A model generated the notes under the pieces. It had not been told where the DNA came from. It did no database searches and worked only from the letters and a program-made list of their open reading frames with translations. Made by a program: the position numbers and the translations under genes. This document shows positions 26,687-34,385 of a stretch of DNA of 64,000 bases, piece after piece. Position 1 is the stretch's first letter, and the number at the start of each line of letters is the position of its first letter. Origin of the DNA: JBCBSZ01 sp039818945 (GTDB lineage Bacteria; Actinomycetota; Acidimicrobiia; Acidimicrobiales; Poriferisodalaceae); NCBI GenBank assembly GCA_039818945.1, contig JBCBSZ010000006.1, forward strand, positions 1 through 64,000, in the 5' to 3' direction.

Positions 26687-27369
26687 ACATCCTCGAGCTG
26701 CGCGCCGAGGTTGAGCAGGAGCTCACGTGGCGCCGGCGCGAGCTTCGGCATCTACGCAACAGGCTCCTCGGACCGGCTCCGACCGGCGATGAGCTCGCAA
26801 GTGCGATGCGCACGTTGATGGTGATGCAGTACGCACATCTCGAGGGCTTGACGAAGCAGACGCTGTCAGTCTATGCCCGCGCGATCAACTCCGAGCGTGC
26901 ACTTGCAGAGGCGCTTGCGCCGGAGGTGGCGGCAGCAGGGTTGGCTCCCGAGTTCGAGTCCCTGAGGGCAGGCTCAAGTCCTGCGTCAACGGATCCTGAC
27001 GAAAGGCGTCTACGCCAGGCTGAGCGAGAGACACACTTCGTCCTGCGACTACGATCGCTAGACACCGAGCCGATCGAGCTCGACATCGATCGTGTTGTGT
27101 CGCTGGAGTCCAATCTCAGCTCCGACGTCCTCAAACGCATCCTATACCGGGTAGGGATCTCGCCGACCGATCTCGACCGTACGCTCTATCGTTCTTTGGA
27201 GTTCGTCCGTCGGACTAGGCACGACGTTGCGCATGGAGTGCACACGGTTGCACCTGCGCGCTCGGAGTTCGAAGCGCACATGCTCGCCACCGACCGCCTG
27301 ATGGATGATCTCGTGCGGCTTGTGTATTCGGCGTGTCGTTTCGGACACTTCCGACGGGTAACCGTCTAG
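26683..27369 (+). CDS. HEPN-like nuclease (MAE_28990/MAE_18760 type)
   Basis: A 228-residue helical protein. The HEPN RNase motif Rx4H is RHDVAH (Arg179, His184) near the C-terminus, within YRSLEFVRRTRHDVAHG. The N-terminal MQYAHLEGLTKQTLSVYARAIN is typical of the MAE_28990/MAE_18760 family, which usually accompanies DUF262. It likely cleaves RNA when the DUF262 sensor is triggered, causing abortive infection. GTG start overlapping the previous TGA. Confidence 0.85.
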   Translation: MNILELRAEVEQELTWRRRELRHLRNRLLGPAPTGDELASAMRTLMVMQYAHLEGLTKQTLSVYARAINSERALAEALAPEVAAAGLAPEFESLRAGSSPASTDPDERRLRQAERETHFVLRLRSLDTEPIELDIDRVVSLESNLSSDVLKRILYRVGISPTDLDRTLYRSLEFVRRTRHDVAHGVHTVAPARSEFEAHMLATDRLMDDLVRLVYSACRFGHFRRVTV

Positions 27370-27520
27370 CTCCCAGCGATCACAGCGACGAGATGGCTCA
27401 TGCTACGGCCTCGGTGAGAGGATCGAAGGATGCCGGTCCGATTCGTGAGCACGGCTCAACAGATCGGTAGAGCCCTGCAGGGGGGCAGGCCAATCACCGC
27501 AACACCTGCACATGCCAGGC

Positions 27521-28009
27521 TTAGGGATCACGTGGTGCTTCGATCTCGCCAAGCGGACGAAGTACCGGACCGGTGAGACTCCGCAGCTCAAGTGCATTAG
27601 CTTCCGCCCATCCTGCGAGATCAGTCATAGCAGCATGATGCGCACTGTGAAACTGCACGAGCCGACTCGCTAGTTCCCTCGGGTTGTCAACATCTCGAGC
27701 GTACTCGTCCCTGGACAGTGCCAGATAGTCATCAACCTTCACGACGCTCGCTCCGTATAGTTCGCTCGACGTCCGCGCACCCGTGACCACTGCGTCGGTC
27801 GACTGTGGACCTGGAAGCTCCTTGAGTGAAATCAGAGGAGCCTGGAGAGACACCCAGTTGGTGTCAGGTGTAGAAATGACTAGTGGAAAGCCGAACCCGT
27901 GCTCGTGGCTGATGCCGACAGTATAGCTTTCAACCTGCTCGTTGGCGGAGATTTCCAACCCGGTTGACTCCAGCCACTCTCCGATCTGCCGGTACTTCCG
28001 AATGGCCAC
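27521..28009 (-). CDS. Hypothetical protein paired with an HTH protein
   Basis: A 162-residue protein of mixed alpha/beta character with FGFPLVISTPDTNWVSLQAP and a C-terminal helix containing HSAHHAAMTDLAGWAEANALELRSL. GTG start overlaps the TAG of the upstream gene (TAGTG), so both are made together. No recognised family. The pair looks like a toxin-antitoxin or regulator-effector module by organisation only. Confidence 0.7.
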   Translation of the reverse strand: MAIRKYRQIGEWLESTGLEISANEQVESYTVGISHEHGFGFPLVISTPDTNWVSLQAPLISLKELPGPQSTDAVVTGARTSSELYGASVVKVDDYLALSRDEYARDVDNPRELASRLVQFHSAHHAAMTDLAGWAEANALELRSLTGPVLRPLGEIEAPRDP

Positions 28010-28755
28010 TAGACTTCTCCGCTCAGGGGATTGTGATCCGACTGGTGGCTCAGGACCCCTCGTATGAGATCCGATTTGGAGCGACTCCTGGCAGACACCG
28101 GGCGTCGCACACCTCCGACGCGATCCATCATCTCGTCCGAATGGGCCTGAACACTCCGAACTGCCTCCTCTCGGGTGGAGGCTACGGCTGCGAATCCGGT
28201 GCTCTCACCAAAAGTGCGGCCGATCGACGCTTGGTACTGTCCGACCATCACCGACCGTCCCGGCTCCCTTTCTAGCGTCATAGTTCCTACGGCGCGATCG
28301 TTGAACGGGTCTCTCAACATGCCATGGAGTCCGTTGTCGGCAGTTTCAAACTCTCCGACCAGATAGCCCTCGTCGAGGATCAGTGGGAGTTCTGCGCTCA
28401 GCCTTCTATTGTCGGCCTCCCGAAACGAGATCAGGGCCGGCTGGCCGAGAGTCATCCCTCCTCCCCACGGCATGACGTAGAAATGCCACTCCGTAGAAAG
28501 GAACGAAGCTACGGCTTGGCTGCGCTTCGGAATCGTAAACTCACGAAGAGCTTCGCTGACCCGACCAGCGAACTCCGGGCACTGCCTCGAGATCTGATCC
28601 CAGATGACTGACCTCGGTCCCACCCTTCCCGCGGCCGCCGATTTGACCGTCGCCTCGCTGACACCGAGTAGGTCGCCGAGCGCTCGGCTCGTGAGACCGT
28701 ACGCCTTTCGTGCGTCCCGCACGATCTGCTGGAGCTCAGCGTAGCGGTGCGTCAC
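28009..28755 (-). CDS. HTH-domain protein with unknown C-terminal domain
   Basis: A 248-residue protein. The N-terminus has a helix-turn-helix (YGLTSRALGDLLGVSEATVKSAAAGRVGPRS). The middle is beta-rich (WHFYVMPWGGGMTLGQPALISF...LSAELPLILDEGYLVGEFETADNGLHG) and could bind a ligand. The start is uncertain; GTG 28755 with GGGAG upstream is preferred, and an in-frame start 10 codons earlier exists. Likely autoregulator of the two-gene unit. Confidence 0.65.
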   Translation of the reverse strand: MTHRYAELQQIVRDARKAYGLTSRALGDLLGVSEATVKSAAAGRVGPRSVIWDQISRQCPEFAGRVSEALREFTIPKRSQAVASFLSTEWHFYVMPWGGGMTLGQPALISFREADNRRLSAELPLILDEGYLVGEFETADNGLHGMLRDPFNDRAVGTMTLEREPGRSVMVGQYQASIGRTFGESTGFAAVASTREEAVRSVQAHSDEMMDRVGGVRRPVSARSRSKSDLIRGVLSHQSDHNPLSGEV

Positions 28756-28939
28756 GAGGCCGACTCCCACGGGGTGACCGCGCACCGCACAACTGCCTCA
28801 GGGCGGCACGCTAGTGTAGTCCGATCATGCACGATGATCACCGACGATAGCCGGAGCTCGCCGGATCCCGCCAGCGATCTCAATGTCGACACTTCGCTTA
28901 GTCTTCCCAACCGCCGCTGTCGGGCCCACAGTTGAAGGC

Positions 28940-29041
28940 ATGGCACATGTGAAGCGACTTCTGGGAGCGGCATGGCTACACGGCGCACTTGCCGTTGCGG
29001 CACTCATCGTCTCCGTGATCACCCTCGTCGTCTCGCTGTAG
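28940..29041 (+). CDS. Very small hydrophobic peptide
   Basis: A 33-residue open frame: a short basic start (MAHVKRLLGAAWLHG) and one membrane segment (ALAVAALIVSVITLVVSL) ending at the stop. GAAGG lies directly upstream of the ATG. Size and hydrophobicity resemble type I toxin peptides or small membrane regulators. No neighbour proves expression. Confidence 0.4.
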   Translation: MAHVKRLLGAAWLHGALAVAALIVSVITLVVSL

Positions 29042-29177
29042 GGACGCAGTCCGACATGAAGAATGCACCTTCAGCCGGTTCGGCCCGCCTGAGATGACCA
29101 GTCCGCTACCGTCGGATGGTCGACCCGCACGGCAGGACAGCGACGGAGCGAGGATGCCGACGGCAATGCTCGCTCGA

Positions 29178-29918
29178 CTAGAGGGTCAGGCGTGACTGGG
29201 CGATGCCGACGCCGACCACCTCTCCTTCTATTCGCGTCACCACCATTCTTAGGCGCAGAGCGTCGCGGACATCTAGATCGAAAGGAGAGGTCTCGCCGAC
29301 GCCTACCGTCAACTCAAGGACTGAACTGCCGTCCAAGATCAACCTCAAGCGCACCGTCGCATCGACGTCCGAAAGATCCTGAATCCCGATCAGACCCGTT
29401 AGACGCGTCCAGCTCCTACCAAGGTCGTACTCCAAGGAGCACTCGTCATCGCCCGAAGAGCCGAAGTCGGTCACAAGAGTACCGACATACAGTTCGCCGT
29501 TCATCTGAGCCGAGTCGGTATCCCACGAGCACGTCTGATCGAGACGAGACTGCAGATCAAGGTCTCTGATCAGCAGTTGCGGAGAACTAGGAACTGAAGA
29601 GCTAGTCGTGGACCGCAGAGTGGTGCTGGAATCGCTTGGCGCCGATGACGTGCTAGTCGAGGGACGCGGACTCGACGTAGAGCTTGGCATGCTCGACGGC
29701 GACCCGTTCGAGGAGCTGTCGTCGATCCGACCAAACGCTACGCCTGCCGCAAACGCAACGACGCCGGTACTGACGGCAATGGCGAGGCTCGCCCAAGCAG
29801 AAATCGCTTGCCGCGTCTGATGGTCCTGTTGTCGACGTTCTCTCCGAACGACCACGGCTCCGAGTGCAACGCTGCCGAGGAGAAGGCTTGAGACGAGAAC
29901 CACGATCCCTGCGTTCAC
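29178..29918 (-). CDS. Membrane-anchored NPCBM-like protein
   Basis: A 246-residue protein. There are two N-terminal hydrophobic segments (IVVLVSSLLLGSVALGAVVV and WASLAIAVSTGVVAFAAGVAFG), a Ser/Thr/Pro-rich linker of about 50 residues, and a C-terminal domain with ECSLEYDLGRSWTRLTGLIGI, VRLRLILDG and ALRLRMVVTRI, as in NPCBM domains. The linker and domain are probably outside the cell. GTGA overlap with the upstream membrane protein gene. It parallels the protein at 20868. Confidence 0.75.
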   Translation of the reverse strand: MNAGIVVLVSSLLLGSVALGAVVVRRERRQQDHQTRQAISAWASLAIAVSTGVVAFAAGVAFGRIDDSSSNGSPSSMPSSTSSPRPSTSTSSAPSDSSTTLRSTTSSSVPSSPQLLIRDLDLQSRLDQTCSWDTDSAQMNGELYVGTLVTDFGSSGDDECSLEYDLGRSWTRLTGLIGIQDLSDVDATVRLRLILDGSSVLELTVGVGETSPFDLDVRDALRLRMVVTRIEGEVVGVGIAQSRLTL

Positions 29919-30604
29919 TCGCGCGACTCTCTGACTCTAATCCAGAGCGCGCTCCCAGCTGTGATCATGCTGGCGAAGGTAAGCAGGATCGCCGTCCATG
30001 ACACGCGAGTTTGAAGCCCGTGAACTTCACTCATTGCTAGCCTTTCGCCAATCGTCTGTTCCTGGATAAGCCTCTCTAGCTCAGCGAGTTCTCCAAGGTC
30101 GATTAGATCGCCGTAGGTCGGGGCTCTAGCTGTCGCGAGCTCCGACGCCAGTTCCACGGAGCCTGGATCCACCTTCTCTACCTTGCCCGTGTCCGCGTTC
30201 ACCCTGACGCTGAAGGACGCACGTGGCTCGGTTTCTGCGTCGATCAGTCTAACCTCTCGCCTCAAGTCCACGAAGAGTGCCACGGCGGCAATCGAAACGA
30301 GGAGGCTAAGGAGGACAAGGAAGATCTGCCGCCAGTCTGTCTTGCACTTGATGAGCTCGCCAAGGGAGTTGAAGCCGAAGACCGCAGCGACGACAAAGAG
30401 ACTGCCATCCCCAAAGACCGTTCTAGGCGATAGGCCCCTGTCAGAGTCCGTGATCACCACAAGGAGTGCGTCAAAGCCATAGACGGCCAGAGCAGCGACG
30501 GCCGTGAACGATAGCCATGACAGCATCTCGATGCCATCCGCGCTGTTAACCCAGCCGACCCGGTGCCGCGTTGACGATTCGTTGGAGTCACTGGCTTCGC
30601 TCAC
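29915..30604 (-). CDS. Multi-span membrane protein
   Basis: A 229-residue protein with about four membrane segments (LSWLSFTAVAALAVYGF; LFVVAAVFGFNSLGELI; FLVLLSLLVSIAAVALFV; WTAILLTFASMITAGSALWI) and a soluble loop of about 70 residues between the third and fourth. Coupled by overlapping codons to genes on both sides. No family assigned; it may partner the NPCBM-like protein in the membrane. Confidence 0.75.
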   Translation of the reverse strand: MSEASDSNESSTRHRVGWVNSADGIEMLSWLSFTAVAALAVYGFDALLVVITDSDRGLSPRTVFGDGSLFVVAAVFGFNSLGELIKCKTDWRQIFLVLLSLLVSIAAVALFVDLRREVRLIDAETEPRASFSVRVNADTGKVEKVDPGSVELASELATARAPTYGDLIDLGELAELERLIQEQTIGERLAMSEVHGLQTRVSWTAILLTFASMITAGSALWIRVRESRE

Positions 30605-30942
30605 CGCGCGCGATCTCTCCGGGCTCGTAGGATGTGGTCAACACTAGTCCCAAGTAGCTCATGATCAGAGATCCGGTGAGGGTCGCCAATGCCTGGGCAG
30701 GCTAAGCACTCAGCATGCCAGTGGACTTGCGGCAGACAGACAGGGAGCGTCCCGGCTCTGAGGAGTTGCCTGCATGCCGCCGTGCAGAGTGGATGATGGC
30801 GTCGCGGCTGTAGTACTCGGACCCGAACCGGCCGCAGATCGCACGATGAGTGCGACGGCGTCGCCTCGAGCGCCCGAGGGACGGGGAGGTCGCACAAGAC
30901 CGATTGAGCGACGCGGCCGTCCGTGGAGAAGACCGAGTGCAC
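30601..30942 (-). CDS. Small Cys/His-rich (LIM-like zinc finger) frame, start uncertain
   Basis: The C-terminal half has CTAACRQLLRAGTLPVC...HWHAECLACPG, a C-x3-C...H-x-x-C-x2-C arrangement like a LIM-type zinc finger. Its TGA overlaps the GTG of the next gene, which argues that at least this part is coding. The upstream half merges with the wrecked repeat protein and has no convincing start, so the gene is probably truncated or frameshifted. Confidence 0.35.
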   Translation of the reverse strand: MHSVFSTDGRVAQSVLCDLPVPRALEATPSHSSCDLRPVRVRVLQPRRHHPLCTAACRQLLRAGTLPVCLPQVHWHAECLACPGIGDPHRISDHELLGTSVDHILRARRDRAR

Positions 30943-31316
30943 TCCAACGTCGGGAAGCCGAAGATCGAGGTGACAGGATCTGACGGCGGGTTGTCACCAA
31001 GACTGCCCAAGAACTCCTCGTCGGAGAAGTTGAACACTCCGCCGTCGCTGGCCACCATCAAGTAGCCACCCCCGAAGGGCACGGCGCCAACGACGGGAGC
31101 GTTGAGCGACACACCAGCCGGTAGTACACCCGGCATGCTGCCCCTGAACTCGGCGTCGAATGCGAAGATCCCGCCATCGCTTGCCACTAGCCAGGGGCCC
31201 TCACCGTCTTGATCGGTTGCTACTCCGACAACCGGCTCGTTCGGCGGTCGGCCCCCCATCGATCCTCTGAACACGGCGTCGCCCACGGCGAAGACGCCGC
31301 CGTCGCTTGCAATCAC
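30943..31316 (-). pseudogene. Fragment of a WD/propeller-like repeat protein (ASDGG repeats)
   Basis: The leftward frame contains three repeats with ASDGG cores: ASDGGVFAVGDAVFRGSMGG, ASDGGIFAFDAEFRGSMPG and ASDGGVFNFSDEEFLGSLGD. The repeat unit (about 50 residues with [LV]xASDGGIFxFxxxxFxGSxG) is common in large secreted proteins of Acidimicrobiia. The upstream end is cut abruptly at about 31316 by the IS3 relic, and downstream the frame decays. Confidence 0.7.
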
Positions 31317-32002
31317 AGGTGCTGGAGCGGGAGAACCGTGAGCTGCGCCGGGCGAACGATCTTCCGCTCCGCGTCGGCCTTCTTCGCGGCCGAGCTCGAC
31401 GGCCGTCAGCGGTGATCGCCTACATCGACGCCCACCGAGATCGTTTCGGCGTCGAGCCGATCTGCAGGACACTGCAGTCGCCCGATCGACGTACTGGTCA
31501 GCCAAGCGCCGCCCCGCCTCGACCCGCTCGATCCGCGACGAGGCGTCGAAGGTCGAGATCGCCATGGTGCTCACCGAGAACCACGGCGTGTATGGCGCAC
31601 CGAAGATCTGGGCCCAGCTCAACCGCGAAGGCGTCCGGATCGCCCGCTGCACCGTGGAGCGCCTGGTGCGTAACCTCGGCCTGCGTGGCGAGGCCGCCCG
31701 CGACGCACCACCGTCGCCGACGAGCACACGGACCACCGGCGGACAAAGTCGAGCAGGATTTCACCGCCACGGCGCCGAACCGGTTGTGGGTGGCGGACCT
31801 CACCTCCGTGCGGACCTGGTCGGGGTTCGTCTACGTGGCATTCATCACCGACGCATTCTCCCGCCGCATCGTCGGCTGGCAGGCCTCCACCACCTTGCCC
31901 ACCGACCTCGCGCTGCACGTCCTCGAGCAGACCATCTGGGACCGCCAGCGTCCCGGTGAAGCCCTCGACGGACTGGTCCATCACAGCGACCGCGGGGTCC
32001 AG
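31317..32002 (+). pseudogene. IS3-family transposase relic, left part (orfA end and orfB)
   Basis: VLERENRELRRAND and, in another frame, RSASAFFAAELDGR are the orfA C-terminus of IS3-type elements. After a shift comes orfB: VIAYIDAHRDRFGVEPICRTLQ, then VLTENHGVYGAPKIWAQLNREG, VADLTSVRTWSGFVYVAFITDAFSRRIVGWQ, and HHSDRGVQ with the rve-type DDE core. At least three frameshifts and a missing N-terminus make it inactive. Confidence 0.85.
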
Positions 32003-32211
32003 GGCGGATTCAATCGGTGGTCGCAACACCTCCTGGTGATGGAGGCGTGTGTTGGTGAGACGACAGCAGTTGGCAGATCGGGCGCTTCGTCCGGCGATGC
32101 GGTCGCGCCAGACCCCGCAAGGTCCTCGGCTGGAAGACACCGGCCGAAGTCCTCGACGAGCAGCTACGGTCGCTCCCCAACGCAGGTGCTGCAACGACCG
32201 GTTGAACCCAG
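32003..32211 (+). mobile_element. 209-bp miniature IS30-derived element inserted in the IS3 relic
   Basis: The ends are near-perfect inverted repeats: GGATTCAATCGGTGGTCG (32006-32023) against the complement of CGACCGGTTGAACCC (32194-32208). The flanks carry a 3-base duplication CAG at 32000-32002 and 32212-32214. Inside, ADRALRPAMRS (transposase N-terminal part) is joined to KVLGWKTPAEVLDEQLRSLP (the IS30 C-terminus), so the middle of an IS30 transposase was deleted. Removing it restores HHSDRGVQ-YLAIRYTERL in the host IS3. Confidence 0.8.
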
Positions 32212-32640
32212 TCAGTACCTCGCGATCCGCTACACCGAACGCCTCGCCGAGGTCGGCGTCACCGGCTCAGTGGGCAGCCGAGGCGACTCCTACGACAACG
32301 CCATGGCCGAATCGATCATCGGGCTCTACAAGACCGAACTCGTCCGCAACCGGGGACCCCTGGCGCGGTCTCGACGACCTCGAGCTCGCCACCCTCGAAT
32401 GGATCGACTGGTTCAACCACCGACGCCTCTTCCACGACCTCGGCCGCATCCCACCCACCGAGTTCGAACACCACCACCACCACCGTCACACCGTCTCAAC
32501 CGAGCCGACCGAGCCGAGACTCACACCACCGAGCCTGCGTAGAACCCGGGGAGGTTCAGGGACAACGTCCCCGCTTGTCACAGCGTACGAGCCATGGAGG
32601 TTGTTGACGGCAGGGGGTCCCGTGATGGGGTGAGCCTCCG
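32212..32640 (+). pseudogene. IS3-family transposase relic, right part
   Basis: It continues the orfB catalytic domain: YLAIRYTERLAEVGVTGSVGSRGDSYDNAMAESIIGLYKTEL contains the final catalytic Glu region. After another frameshift comes GLDDLELATLEWIDWFNHRRLFHDLGRIPPTEFE, the usual IS3 C-terminus. Together with 31317-32002 it is one element interrupted by the miniature IS30. Confidence 0.85.
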
Positions 32641-32690
32641 CGGCGAGTGTGGATGTCGCTGAACAGACCACACGACCCCGGAGGTTCGGT

Positions 32691-33628
32691 GTCTCACCGT
32701 AACGCCCGACTCACCCCTGCCGGCCGACGGATCCTCGTCGAACGCGTCGCGGCTGGCACCCCACAAGCCCACGTCGCCATCCAGATGGGGATCTCTCGGG
32801 CCACGGTGCACAAGTGGTGGCACCGCTGGCTCGCCGAAGGCGACGCCGGGCTCGAGGATCGGACCTCGTCCGCATCGCTCACCGACCCCGCGTTCGTCGT
32901 GCTGTGGAGCGGCGCGTGTGCCGGCTGCGACGGTCCCGACGATGGGGGCCAGCACCGATCTCGATGCTCACCGGGTTGCCGTCCTCGACGGTCTGGGCGA
33001 TCCTGAATCGCCATGGGACGAACTGGGCGGCGTAGATGGATCGCTCCACCGGTCGGGTGATCCACCACGAACGGGCCCATCCCCGGCGAGCTGATCCACC
33101 TCGACATCGAGAAGGTGGGCAAGATCCTACCCGGTGGCTGGCGTATCCACGGCCGCGGCGCCCTGCCCAAGCGCCCTCGGGTCGGCTACACGTACCTGCT
33201 CGTGGCGCTCGATGATCACTCCCGGGTCGCCTACGTCGAAAGCCCACGACAACGAATGAGCCGCCACCCTAGTCGGCTTCTGGCGGCGAGCGCTGGGCCG
33301 GTTCGAGGTCCGGGGCATGACCGTCGATGAGGTCCGCTCAGACAACGGATCCAACTTCCGGTCACGCCACTTCGCCGACGATCTCGCCACCCCAGGGATC
33401 AAGCACCGCCGCACTCGACTCTACCAGCCTCAGTCCAACGGCAAGGCGGAGCGATTCAACCGGACCCTCGCCGATGAGTTCCTCTACGCCCGCACCTTCC
33501 GCTCAGAGAACGAACGCCGCCGACGCCTCGATCGCTGGGTCCACGACGACAACTGTCACCGCGACCACACCGCCATCGGCGGCCTACCCGCGACCCGCGT
33601 CGACAACGTCACCGACTCCCACACCTAG
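32691..33628 (+). pseudogene. IS481-family transposase relic
   Basis: RNARLTPAGRRILVERVAAG and AHVAIQMGISRATVHKWWHRW form the N-terminal HTH typical of IS481. RRWGPAPISMLTGLPSSTVWAILNRHG and GELIHLDIEKVGKILPGGW, then VALDDHSRVAYVE and SDNGSNFRS, TRLYQPQSNGKAERFNRTLADEF follow in other frames. All DDE parts exist, but at least three frameshifts separate them, so it is dead. Confidence 0.88.
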
Positions 33629-33775
33629 GCCCCGCTTCCGCCCGCTCGCACGACCATGCTCGGAAGCACGACGGACGTACGGTGTCCGTCCGTACAGCTA
33701 CCGTCTAGCCGACCGTTGCTGACGCTGACCCGCTGAGCTAGCTTCTGGACTCTTGCTACCGGGGGTAGGGAACTC

Positions 33776-34237
33776 ATGGCCACGATCTTCGCAACGGAGA
33801 CGGGTGCGGTCAGCTTCGAATCCCGACCGATCTCGGTCGAGCTAGGCCGGCTCGACCGACTAGATCAGGAAGCAATGAGACTTGAGCTCGACCGAGTACT
33901 CTACTCCGAACTGTCTCCATTGGCTCCTGCGGAGGCCCTCTCCGCCGAGGGAATGCTCTCCTGGTTCCGCGACGCAGCGGACCGAGTCCTTAGGAGCGTC
34001 TTCGAAGCAGCGCATCAGGGTCTGTGCGGAGAGGAGGGCAAGGACTTGCGGAACGCAGTGCTCGCCGCAGCAGGTATTGCAGGCGGCGCTGCCCTTATTG
34101 CCAGTGGTCTGGTATCCCTCGGGATTGGCACGGCGCTGGCGACCGCCGTCTCGGCCTGGATCTACAAGTTCATCGTCAAGCCATCTGGGAAGGCGTTCTG
34201 CGAGCACTGGGCGGACTCCCTGCCGGAAGGCGTCTGA
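33776..34237 (+). CDS. Transmembrane-hairpin protein (possible effector)
   Basis: A 153-residue protein. The first 90 residues are soluble, mostly acidic, with an amphipathic helix (FRDAADRVLRSVFEAAHQGL). Residues 93-133 are a Gly/Ala-rich double hydrophobic segment (VLAAAGIAGGAALIASGLVSLGIGTALATAVSAWIYKFIV). A short tail follows. The hairpin could insert into a membrane as a pore or anchor. It precedes the protease gene by 148 bases on the same strand. No family recognised. Confidence 0.65.
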   Translation: MATIFATETGAVSFESRPISVELGRLDRLDQEAMRLELDRVLYSELSPLAPAEALSAEGMLSWFRDAADRVLRSVFEAAHQGLCGEEGKDLRNAVLAAAGIAGGAALIASGLVSLGIGTALATAVSAWIYKFIVKPSGKAFCEHWADSLPEGV

Positions 34238-34385
34238 CTATAACCTCGAGTCGGCCCTTGACTCCCACGTCACCGTTCCGAGTGCCCAAAGGTACAAATC
34301 GGATCTGGACCTGGACTCACCGTGCTAGGTCTCAGCCGTTCCACGCGCCAGGAGCCGGGCCCTTACCTGGCACGATCGAGCGCCT

